Notes under the pieces: generated by a model
Databases searched by the model: none
What the model was told of the DNA's origin: nothing
What the model saw: only the letters and a program-made list of their open reading frames with translations
In this document: positions 7,283 through 15,033 of the stretch, in pieces
Position numbering within the stretch: position 1 is the first letter of the stretch
How the letters are laid out: each line of letters opens with the position of its first letter
Origin: Candidatus Poribacteria bacterium
GTDB lineage: Bacteria; Poribacteria; WGA-4E; WGA-3G
Length of the DNA stretch: 64,000 nucleotides
Direction: 5' to 3'
NCBI GenBank assembly: GCA_026706025.1
Contig: JAPOZO010000093.1
Location: forward strand, 1-64,000
Made by a program: the position numbers and the translations under genes

Positions 7283-8584
7283 CACCCCTTCAATAACCCT
7301 CGCAATCTTCGCAAATACCGTCTCGATATCTGATTCATCAAGACATGAGTAGGCAATTCGCAATTCTGTTTCACCAAGTGCGATTGTGCCGATGCCGTGT
7401 TCAGCCAAAAGCCGCTGTCGAATGGTTTCCGCGTTCCCAGATTTAAGGTTCAGACACGTGAAATAACCTGCATGACTCGGATATACTTCCCAAAGCTTCG
7501 CATACCGCCCATCAGACGCGACCGCTTTCACTTTCAACGCACGTGCCTTAAGGGTTTCATAGTTGTGCTGTTTCTGCTCAGTATACCTCGATGCCTTCAT
7601 CGCTTCAAGGATCAGCGTTTGGGAGACCTGTGCCGCGCCAGAGGTATTCGCTCGGATGAGTCCACTCAATTTTTGCGCGAGTGGCTCCATTGCTGTCTCT
7701 TCAAGTCCAAAGGTGATAAACGCCACACGTATCCCCCATGCGTATTCCTCTTTTGTGGCACCGTCTATTTTCACTGGCACCACATTCGGGTGGCACCCGA
7801 CTAATAACCCGAAAAGCGATTCTTGCATGACCGTTGTATCGTACCACAAACCGGCGTAGGCATCATCAATCATAACAAGGATATGGCAGCCCGTCTCCGC
7901 CCGTGCCACAATCGCGTCCACAATCTGCTGTGCTTCTACGCGGGTAACCGCATAACCGGTCGGATTGTGCGGAAAATTCAGGAGGATTAGCAATTTTTCA
8001 GCAGTAGCGTTGGCGAGTGCCTCACGAAATCCGTGTGTGTTAAAATCGCTCGAAGCGTTGCAGAACGGGTAACTCTGGATATTCGCGCCCGCTTTGGTTT
8101 GGAAGATGAGTCGGTAATTTCCCCAGATCTTATCTGGTAACACAAGGGTGTCCCCACTATCTACGAAGAGTTCCGCGAGTAGACTAAATCCGTGCGTCAT
8201 ACCGCTTGTCACAATTGGAAGACTGAATGTTTTTCCCGCGAGTGCCGGATTCTCTTGCAAAAGATGCGCTTTCCACGCTTCCCGTAATTCTTGTTGACCG
8301 AGTACGGGCGCGTAGCCGTAGATACTTTCCAGTGTGAGTTCCGGTACCAGTTCCCGCGAGACCGGTAGGTGCATCATGTCGCCCGCATCCTCTGAAAAAT
8401 CTAAGGCGATCGCGCGCGTCGCGTTGAACTGGTGTGCCTTCGTGTTTGCCTCTGCTGTCTGGCTCAAAATACCTTTCGGGAGGTAGATGCGTTTCCCTAA
8501 CTCAGAGAGAAGTGCGAAAACCACTGGTGAGGCGGAGCGAATCTGTTGGTTTAAATCGGCTGCTAATGGATTTAAGTCTTGCAT
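7280..8584 (-). CDS. Class I/II PLP-dependent aminotransferase
   Basis: 434 residues, fold-type I aminotransferase size. Seen: SGMTHGFSLLAE region for phosphate/PLP binding, the NFPHNPTGY motif (Asn contacting PLP), DDAYAGL (Asp pairing with the pyridine nitrogen), the Schiff-base lysine in DGATKEEYAWGIRVAF, and the C-terminal Arg in ELRIAYSCL that binds substrate carboxylate. It should transfer amino groups between an amino acid and a 2-oxo acid in the cytosol. Which amino acid cannot be said. It is monocistronic, convergent with the secreted-protein genes. Confidence 0.88.
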   Translation of the reverse strand: MQDLNPLAADLNQQIRSASPVVFALLSELGKRIYLPKGILSQTAEANTKAHQFNATRAIALDFSEDAGDMMHLPVSRELVPELTLESIYGYAPVLGQQELREAWKAHLLQENPALAGKTFSLPIVTSGMTHGFSLLAELFVDSGDTLVLPDKIWGNYRLIFQTKAGANIQSYPFCNASSDFNTHGFREALANATAEKLLILLNFPHNPTGYAVTRVEAQQIVDAIVARAETGCHILVMIDDAYAGLWYDTTVMQESLFGLLVGCHPNVVPVKIDGATKEEYAWGIRVAFITFGLEETAMEPLAQKLSGLIRANTSGAAQVSQTLILEAMKASRYTEQKQHNYETLKARALKVKAVASDGRYAKLWEVYPSHAGYFTCLNLKSGNAETIRQRLLAEHGIGTIALGETELRIAYSCLDESDIETVFAKIARVIEGV

Positions 8585-9050
8585 AGTTCCTAAAGCCGCG
8601 GAAAATGTAATTTCTGAAGAATTAATGACGTTTAAGTATCTAACAAATCAATAACAGGTGTATGACACACCGGATTTATAGTTGTGCGATGCGTCGCACG
8701 TTCAAAACCAGAGCATAATTCATCAGGACTTACGCAATTTTGACGATATGATGCTCTGTTAGCGGGCAAACTCTGAAAAAACAGAGACGTTCTCAGTGCA
8801 CAGGCTAACGGTCTCCTATGCTACAAAAGAGCAACCTGCGTAAGTCCTATTCATTAAGCATCGCCTTCATGGTAGGGCAATCTATCACGCGTTGAACATA
8901 ATTCGTTACCAATTTTCCTGTAATTGTGGACTGCTACCAACTTAATGTCAACAATTTTCCGCCAAGACTCGTTAGGTATTATACACGACGGAGTGGCGGG
9001 AATATAGTTCAGACAGGTTCAGCAGCGGAAACCAAAAGGAGCTATTTCTC
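8585..9050. other. Intergenic region holding a MITE-like element
   Basis: 466 bases between divergently placed genes. It holds the inverted-repeat element at 8725-8848 and, within it, one copy (8800-8825) of the ACAGGCTAAC...TATGCTAC repeat also present in degenerate tandem at 60424-60520. The rest shows no gene. The VWA gene's AAAAGGAG ribosome site is at its right end. Confidence 0.6.
8725..8848. mobile_element. MITE-like element, 124 bp, 12-bp terminal inverted repeats
   Basis: AGGACTTACGCA (8725-8736) is repeated exactly in inverse at 8837-8848. There is no ORF inside. A second element with the same ends lies at 18645-18744, which supports a mobile, non-autonomous origin. I saw no clear target-site duplication. 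Confidence 0.6.
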
Positions 9051-10652
9051 ATGAAAACTGAATTTAAAATGGTATACCCGTTAAGCGTTGTCCTTGCGAT
9101 GTGCGGGCTGATGCTTTTTAGCTACACGGGCTGCGGCGGTTCTGATAGTGCTGACGAAGCGGAGAGTGCGTATGCTACAGACGGGTATACTTCGCAAGGC
9201 GGCACATCTTTCGGATTGCCTCCTCCGAGTGGTGCCGTCTTTAAGGATTACGGTACGAATCAATTTATTGATACAAGAAATGATCACCTTTCGACATTTG
9301 GTATGGATGTCGATACCGCCTCCTATTCCATCACGCGCAACTATCTTCGGGATGGATATCTTCCGCCCCCGGAAGCTGTTCGAGTAGAGGAATTTGTTAA
9401 TGCTTTTGATTACAATTACCGCCCCCCATGGGGTGAAGCCTTTGCTGTGCACGTTGAGGGCGCGCCATCCCGATTTGGTGAAGGCGGGCACCTCCGATTG
9501 CCGCAAAATCGCAGACGGCTCCGAGTTCCCCAAGATGACGAACAACTCCAGTTGCTCCGAATCGGTATACAAGGGCGCGTGGTTCCCGACGAAAACCGAA
9601 AGGACGCGATGTTGACTTTCGTCATTGATGTCTCTGGTTCAATGGCCATCGAAAACCGGCTGGAATTGGTCAAAGGTGCGCTAACGCTTTTGGTTGAAGA
9701 GCTCCGTCCGCGGGATAAGGTGGCTATTGTCGCTTACAGTAACCGAGCGCGGATCGTCCTTCCGCATACCGGTATTGAGGGACGTGAGGGGATCCTGGCA
9801 GCAATCCATTCGCTTGTCCCAGAGGAGGCAACCAATGTTGACGAAGGACTCCGCCTTGGGTACAGCCTCGCCTTGCGCAATCCAAAGATTGACGGCATCA
9901 ACCGTGTGATCCTCTGTTCCGACGGCGTTGCCAATGTTGACGCAACAGACCCTAATGTCATACTCAGAAAAGTTCGCGGGCATGTTGCGGAGGGGATTAC
10001 CTTAACAACAATCGGGGTCGGCATCGAGAATTTCAACGATGTCCTTCTGGAGCAACTTGCTGATAACGGCAACGGTAGTTACGCTTATGTGGACACCCTC
10101 AATGAAGCGAAACGTGTCTTTGTTGAAAACTTAACAGGGACCCTACAACTTATCGCTAAAGACGCAAAGGTCCAAGTTGACTTTAATCCGCAAGTCGTCA
10201 GTCGTTTTCGACTGCTAGGCTATGAAAACCGTCGGCTCGACCATGCGGAATTTCGGGATGACAGCGCAGATGGCGGAGAAATCGGTGCAGGTCACAGCGT
10301 CACAGCACTTTATGAAATTAAACTCACTGAAGGTGCGAGAGGACATTTGGCGACTGTCTCTATACGTTACGAGGATCCGGATACCTATCGTCCCTCCGAA
10401 ATTAGCGAGGAAATTTTCACAACACAGTTGAAGCGGACATTCCAAGCGGCATCCGCTGAATTTCAACTCGCAGCGATTGTAGCGGAATTCGCAGAAATTC
10501 TGCGCGAGAGCTTTTGGGCAAAAGATGGAAATTTGGCAGCCGTATCGCAAAGCCTTAGAGAGATCGCACCGCGTATCCACAATGAACAAGTCGATGAACT
10601 TAGACACTTGGTAAGCAGCGCCGCGCGCTTTAAGGCATCAGACCTTGACTAA
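9051..10652 (+). CDS. VWA-domain lipoprotein (YfbK type)
   Basis: 533 residues. N-terminal signal with lipobox YTG-C (Cys28), then a low-complexity Ser/Gly/Ala spacer, so it should be an envelope lipoprotein. Residues about 75-170 (FGMDVDTASYSITRNYL, FVNAFDYNY) match the N-terminal module seen ahead of VWA in YfbK-like proteins. The VWA domain follows, with an intact MIDAS DVSGS (193-197), and the C-terminal part (about 370-533) fits DUF3520. MIDAS VWA domains bind metal and mediate protein contacts; the partner is unknown. Good AAAAGGAG ribosome site. The next gene starts 121 bases on. Confidence 0.86.
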   Translation: MKTEFKMVYPLSVVLAMCGLMLFSYTGCGGSDSADEAESAYATDGYTSQGGTSFGLPPPSGAVFKDYGTNQFIDTRNDHLSTFGMDVDTASYSITRNYLRDGYLPPPEAVRVEEFVNAFDYNYRPPWGEAFAVHVEGAPSRFGEGGHLRLPQNRRRLRVPQDDEQLQLLRIGIQGRVVPDENRKDAMLTFVIDVSGSMAIENRLELVKGALTLLVEELRPRDKVAIVAYSNRARIVLPHTGIEGREGILAAIHSLVPEEATNVDEGLRLGYSLALRNPKIDGINRVILCSDGVANVDATDPNVILRKVRGHVAEGITLTTIGVGIENFNDVLLEQLADNGNGSYAYVDTLNEAKRVFVENLTGTLQLIAKDAKVQVDFNPQVVSRFRLLGYENRRLDHAEFRDDSADGGEIGAGHSVTALYEIKLTEGARGHLATVSIRYEDPDTYRPSEISEEIFTTQLKRTFQAASAEFQLAAIVAEFAEILRESFWAKDGNLAAVSQSLREIAPRIHNEQVDELRHLVSSAARFKASDLD

Positions 10653-10772
10653 ACCATAGGGCTTACCCGAATCGGTGAGGCACCAAACTTCGTTAATCGT
10701 GTATGGGTAGGCATCCGAATTTTGCGTAAGCCTTAAAAAAAAACAGGACACACGGCGGCAATAGGAGCAAAC

Positions 10773-11876
10773 ATGAAAGCACTTCTGAAAAGCCTGACAT
10801 TTATCATTATCTTTGTCGTTTTCGTCGGTTTCGGCTTTGGCGTTTATGTTTTTCAAGCACCACCCGTTCAGCAGACGAAGGTTCCAAAATTTCAGATTCA
10901 CACGCGTACAGCAGTGCGCGGAAGACCAGTAGTCACTTCAAAACCGCTTGCCTACACTAAAGATGTATATCGCTTCAATTTGGATAGGCAATATATCAGC
11001 AACCTGAGCAGTGGTAAATTGGGACGTGAACTTCTGTTTAGCGCGGCATTGACACATCGTGCGCGTCTCAAAGGAGCCGCTCTGGACAAGGCGTTGAGAA
11101 CAGAGATCGATTGGCAAAAGATGTTCGCGAATATGACAGAAAATATCCGCTTTGGTCCGAGTGCGCCGCGCCTTGAAGTTTTGATAAGCGGTGAAGAGTG
11201 GCTGCTCAGGAATGCGCCGGGTGCTGGGTATATAGTCACCAGAACAGATAACCAGATTGATGTCTATCTCCCTGACCTAAAGAACGCGTTTGACACAAAC
11301 AAACTGGAACTTTCAACGGATATGGAAGTTTCTACCGGACAGACAAACAAACAGTGGTTCATTAAAGATAAGAAACACGGTCAGACTTATCGGATCACGA
11401 ACGGTAAGGAAAACCTTATTGTCTACCAACAGTCCAAGTATGAAATTCTGACGTTGCTGTTTGAGGTTAGTTCAGCAGCGCAGGCTTCTCTCATCGAAGG
11501 CAAATTGTCTCAGGAACTGAGCCAAGGATTCAAAACAGCGAAAATACCGCTGGCGGGACGCGCAGAAGTATCAACAATCGAAGAGGGAGTCAGCTGGGAG
11601 GTAACCGACCTTTCGATGACATATAACATCCGAAGTGAGGACGATCGATTAAAGGTCTACCTTGATCTTGAAAGCAGATGGCTTCACATTAGGGCTGATG
11701 ACAACGTAAAAGGTTGGGTACAAAGTGAGCGAGGTACTATTTTTGAACCACCGCCACCAATACCGAGTTCACGTCAGTTAGTAAAAAAACGGTTGCTCAC
11801 ATTCATTGAGACCTTAAAAGAGAAAGTCGGGATTTCAAATGAAGAAAATAAAACCCAAAATACTGCGTCCCGGTAG
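10773..11876 (+). CDS. Membrane-anchored protein of unknown function
   Basis: 367 residues, not recognised. One strong N-terminal hydrophobic segment (about residues 5-29, FIIIFVVFVGFGFGVYVF) followed by a soluble part that should face the periplasm. Two halves rich in beta-strand patterns end in acidic/polar turns (VDVYLPDL-type strands, ISGEEWLLRN, VSWEVTDLSMTYNI, then RSEDDRLKVYLDLESRW), and a PPPPIPSS stretch near residue 325. AGGAG ribosome site. The 3' end overlaps the start of the LD-carboxypeptidase gene by 38 bases in another frame, so the two are probably translated together and may serve the cell wall. Confidence 0.7.
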   Translation: MKALLKSLTFIIIFVVFVGFGFGVYVFQAPPVQQTKVPKFQIHTRTAVRGRPVVTSKPLAYTKDVYRFNLDRQYISNLSSGKLGRELLFSAALTHRARLKGAALDKALRTEIDWQKMFANMTENIRFGPSAPRLEVLISGEEWLLRNAPGAGYIVTRTDNQIDVYLPDLKNAFDTNKLELSTDMEVSTGQTNKQWFIKDKKHGQTYRITNGKENLIVYQQSKYEILTLLFEVSSAAQASLIEGKLSQELSQGFKTAKIPLAGRAEVSTIEEGVSWEVTDLSMTYNIRSEDDRLKVYLDLESRWLHIRADDNVKGWVQSERGTIFEPPPPIPSSRQLVKKRLLTFIETLKEKVGISNEENKTQNTASR

Positions 11877-12891
11877 CCGTATCGCAGCGATCTCACTTTC
11901 TTGGGGAGGTCCGGGGACTGTCCGGTACCGGTACGAGATAGGGAAACGGCAATTTGAAGAAGAATTCGGCGTAACGGTTACCGAAACAGCACACGCATTG
12001 CGCGATGCGGATTGGCTTGCCAAAAATCCCGAAGCGCGTGCCGACGATTTGATGGCAGCCTTTGCCGATGAGACAATCGACGGAATTATCTCAACGATCG
12101 GTGGTGAAGATTCAATCCGCACGCTGCCCTACATCGACTTGGACCTGATTCGGAAGAATCCCAAAGTCTTTATGGGGTTTTCGGATACGACTATTTCGCA
12201 CGCTGCTTGTTTTAAAGCGGGGATCGTTTCATTTTACGGGCCCTCGTTTATGGCAGGATTCGCTGAAAACTGCGGGATGTTTCCGTATATGGTAGATTCC
12301 GTTCGACGCACCCTCTTTTCCGCCGAACCGATTGGCGTTATTGAACCAAATCGAAAGGAATGGACGGTTGAATATCTGCCCTGGGAGAACCCTGAAAACC
12401 AATCTATTCGCCGGAAACTGAACCCGTGTGAGGGTTGGAGATTTCATCAGACAGATGGGATCGCTGAAGGTGAACTTTTTGGCGGCTGCGTTGATGTTTT
12501 GGACTGGCTTCGCGGCACTGACTATTTCTCCGCTGCTGGGGATCTTCAAGGTGCTGTGCTCTTCTTGGAAACCTCTGAAGAGGGGCTTCCGCCCTCATTT
12601 TTAGCACGGTTTGTGAGATGCCTCGCAGCAATGGATATTCTTGACGGACTTAGCGGTATTTTGCTTGGGCGCCCCGGTGGCGGTGTTGATCCTGATACGT
12701 TTGCTGAATACGACGATGCGCTCTGTAAAACAATCCGCGAGGAGTTTGGGTTAAACGACATGCCCATTGTCACCAATATGGACTTCGGGCACACGGATCC
12801 GATGTTCGTCGTTCCGATCGGGACAAAGGTGCGTATCGATTCTGCCAAGCAGGAGATCACCATTGACGAGGCAGGTGTCACTAAAAACTAA
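11839..12891 (+). CDS. S66-family LD-carboxypeptidase (MccF-like)
   Basis: 350 residues. The S66 serine-peptidase triad is visible: nucleophile in MGFSDTT (Ser115), Glu in LFLETSEE (Glu244) and His in DFGHTDP (His318), each in its family context, plus GTIGGEDS-like segment STIGGEDSIR. S66 enzymes trim the terminal D-alanine from murein tetrapeptides during recycling, or, in the MccF branch, cleave microcin C-type acyl-sulfamoyl adenylates. The length and the long insert around 180-210 favour the MccF-like branch, but sequence alone does not decide. The start lies inside the preceding gene. Confidence 0.87.
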   Translation: MKKIKPKILRPGSRIAAISLSWGGPGTVRYRYEIGKRQFEEEFGVTVTETAHALRDADWLAKNPEARADDLMAAFADETIDGIISTIGGEDSIRTLPYIDLDLIRKNPKVFMGFSDTTISHAACFKAGIVSFYGPSFMAGFAENCGMFPYMVDSVRRTLFSAEPIGVIEPNRKEWTVEYLPWENPENQSIRRKLNPCEGWRFHQTDGIAEGELFGGCVDVLDWLRGTDYFSAAGDLQGAVLFLETSEEGLPPSFLARFVRCLAAMDILDGLSGILLGRPGGGVDPDTFAEYDDALCKTIREEFGLNDMPIVTNMDFGHTDPMFVVPIGTKVRIDSAKQEITIDEAGVTKN

Positions 12892-12915
12892 TACAGATAG
12901 ATCCTTGTACTGCTA

Positions 12916-14010
12916 TTACCGATTTTCGGAAACCGGATAAAGTGTGAGTCTCGCTTTCTTACCCGACCCTTCGTCTGCAATTATGAGTGTGCCATCTGTA
13001 GTGAAGGTGATCCCTTCAGGTTGACGATGCCATTGGGCAGGAAACTGCCTGGCTGCAACGACCTGCCCCCACGGGGTAACCTCCGCGATTGCCCCCTGAC
13101 GCGCAGCGATGACAAAGTAATTTCCTGACACAGGGTGTCGTTCAATGCCGGAAGGCTGAAATTCCTTCCCCTTAATATGACGTGTGAATTCAATGACAGG
13201 TATGACTATATGTGCATCTTCAATGAGTTGTTTCTTGTCAAGTGACCAACGGTATAGAACCAACTGTTCTTTCAGGTCTGCTTTACGAGAGCCTTTGCTC
13301 ATCAGTAAGAGTGCCTGTTGACTTGCGTCGTACGCTAAACCCTCTATTTCGTAATCTCTACCGATGCCAGTAGTATAGCTATTATAAAGGACGGATTCCG
13401 CATCAGTTCCCCTATTGCCTTCGTATATGCGCCCTGAACTTGTGACCAAATAGACCTGATCGTTAACTATCGCAATACCCTCAAAATCACCGTTTACCGG
13501 GTCCTTCATATCCGCTAATTGGAATGCTTTTACGATTTCCCCATGCCGATAATCTATCTCGTAAATAACCGCCTTTTCATCATTGTGAGCCATGAGTCGA
13601 TTGTCCAGAGTCATTGCTAAGCCAGAAATCTCATAGAGACGTCCGGGCAGCTTCCAATGCGTCGCGGTCTCTACTTTCAGGTCATAACTTTCAAGCGATA
13701 TTTTCCTTTGTCCTACCGCCTTCGTGCCCGCCGAAAGGTGGTCAAGTATAGCGTTTGGATTCATATTTAGCAAATCTTCACTCAAACCCACTGGTGGATT
13801 CTCTTTATTCACTTGCTCTTCACCCAAATCTGTTGGTGAATTCTCTTTATTCACTTGCTCCCCATTCAAACTTGCTGATGGCTTCTCTTTATCGACCTTC
13901 TCTTCACGCAAACCTGTTGACGGATTTTCTCTATAAACCATCGACACTAAAAGGATAAGAAGGCTAAAAACAAGGAATCCTAACAAAAGTTTATTTCCGC
14001 GATTCTGCAT
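12916..14010 (-). CDS. SdiA-regulated-domain beta-propeller protein, membrane anchored
   Basis: 364 residues. One N-terminal membrane anchor (about 8-26), then four tandem 14-residue charged repeats (28-83), then a propeller of the SdiA-regulated family (PF06977): EISGLAMTLDNRLMAHND, VYEIDYRHGEIVKAF, DFEGIAIVNDQVYLV, EIEGLAYDASQQALLL, QPSGIERHPVSGNYFVI, QPEGITFTTDGTLIIADE. Family members are extracytoplasmic and of uncertain function. It follows the DUF4956 gene by 6 bases on the same strand and is probably the last gene of that operon (15034-17748, 14017-15009, this). Confidence 0.8.
   Translation of the reverse strand: MQNRGNKLLLGFLVFSLLILLVSMVYRENPSTGLREEKVDKEKPSASLNGEQVNKENSPTDLGEEQVNKENPPVGLSEDLLNMNPNAILDHLSAGTKAVGQRKISLESYDLKVETATHWKLPGRLYEISGLAMTLDNRLMAHNDEKAVIYEIDYRHGEIVKAFQLADMKDPVNGDFEGIAIVNDQVYLVTSSGRIYEGNRGTDAESVLYNSYTTGIGRDYEIEGLAYDASQQALLLMSKGSRKADLKEQLVLYRWSLDKKQLIEDAHIVIPVIEFTRHIKGKEFQPSGIERHPVSGNYFVIAARQGAIAEVTPWGQVVAARQFPAQWHRQPEGITFTTDGTLIIADEGSGKKARLTLYPVSENR
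13762..13929 (-). repeat. Four tandem 42-bp units encoding a 14-residue charged linker
   Basis: Inside the SdiA-regulated-domain gene: residues 28-41, 42-55, 56-69 and 70-83 follow E-[NK]-x-[PS]-x2-L-x2-E-x-V-[DN]-K, with the fourth unit degenerate at its end. Such units are prone to copy-number change and form a spacer between membrane anchor and propeller. Confidence 0.8.
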
Positions 14011-14016
14011 GTGTGA

Positions 14017-15009
14017 TTATCCTCCCCCGAGTTCTTTCCCCTTCAGTTTTACGTCGTTGATACACCCTCTTCCGTTTTCTTCAATATCCTGTATAAAGGA
14101 AGGCAAAGTGACAGATTTTTTTAGCCAAGCATCAAATACAACGATTGAAGTCCCATCTGTGTTTTCGACCACACCTGCTACCTGCCACCGTTTGGTACTG
14201 GATTCAAGAATTTGCACAGTTGATTTTTTGGCTACATTCACCTTCGTCGTGTACACTTCAATCTGAGCATTATAAAGGTTTTCGGTGGCAATGCCTCTTT
14301 CTCCAGGGGCTGGGCCCCATTTTCCAGAATTATCGATTCTCCAGCCAGAGAGTACTTCCGGTTGCGCGCCAAAATTGCTTTTCCATACAGCCAGAGTAAT
14401 GATGACAAACACCACGGATGCCAGGTAAGCCACTAAAATAAGTTGCGTCCCCGCCGCGAGCCCTATCCCGATAGCCATAAGCATATATACGGAATCCATG
14501 GGTTCTTCAAGTGAAGTACGAAAACGGACAGCGGCCACGATGCCCGCTAAACTGAACGCAAGGGCAATACTATCCTTGACCAAAAAAACGACTAACGATA
14601 TGGCAATAGGTATAACGAGCAAAGTGTGTGCGAAGGATTGACTGTATTTCTTGCGCGGTCGCGTCCACCGATATAACCACGTAATCGGGAGCGTAACCCA
14701 AAAAGCCATTGCCAGAGCAACCATAACCGGAATGGTACGCGCTGGATCCACAAATGTAACCATGAGCAGGACTTCTTTGATATTGCCTTCAACAAGCGTG
14801 GCAACCCCCTCTTTGATTTTCTCCAGATCACCTTGTTCTCCTTCAAAGAGGCGTTCACGCCCTTGGACCCGTTCACGCTCTTGCGAGACATAAATGAGAA
14901 TTTGCGGGAAGAGGTGAAAAATCCCGCCGAGTGCTAAAAGCCAGGCAAGATAGTAAACAACGAGGCGTATAATTATGTTGTTGAGTATGCCATATATCTT
15001 GTTGAGCAT
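14017..15009 (-). CDS. DUF4956-family membrane protein
   Basis: 330 residues. Membrane segments at about 12-40, 90-115, 128-150 and 170-210, with a charged loop (SQERERVQGRERLFEGEQGD) between the first two. The core from QSFAHTLLVIPIAISLVVFLVKDSIALAFSLAGIVAAVRFRTSLEEPMDSVY matches DUF4956 (PF16316); the invariant-looking VRFRT and the GIGLAAG segment are present. The C-terminal 110 residues are soluble. DUF4956 genes often sit by VTC-type or CotH-type genes; here the neighbour is a barrel protein with a kinase-like N-terminal part. Function not established. Confidence 0.8.
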   Translation of the reverse strand: MLNKIYGILNNIIIRLVVYYLAWLLALGGIFHLFPQILIYVSQERERVQGRERLFEGEQGDLEKIKEGVATLVEGNIKEVLLMVTFVDPARTIPVMVALAMAFWVTLPITWLYRWTRPRKKYSQSFAHTLLVIPIAISLVVFLVKDSIALAFSLAGIVAAVRFRTSLEEPMDSVYMLMAIGIGLAAGTQLILVAYLASVVFVIITLAVWKSNFGAQPEVLSGWRIDNSGKWGPAPGERGIATENLYNAQIEVYTTKVNVAKKSTVQILESSTKRWQVAGVVENTDGTSIVVFDAWLKKSVTLPSFIQDIEENGRGCINDVKLKGKELGGG

Positions 15010-15033
15010 ACGCTATTTCTCCTATTTGATTGG

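Noticed and set aside
10658-10735. Third MITE copy with AGGGCTTAC ends
   Set aside because: The ends match only about 8 of 9 bases and the rest does not follow the other two elements.
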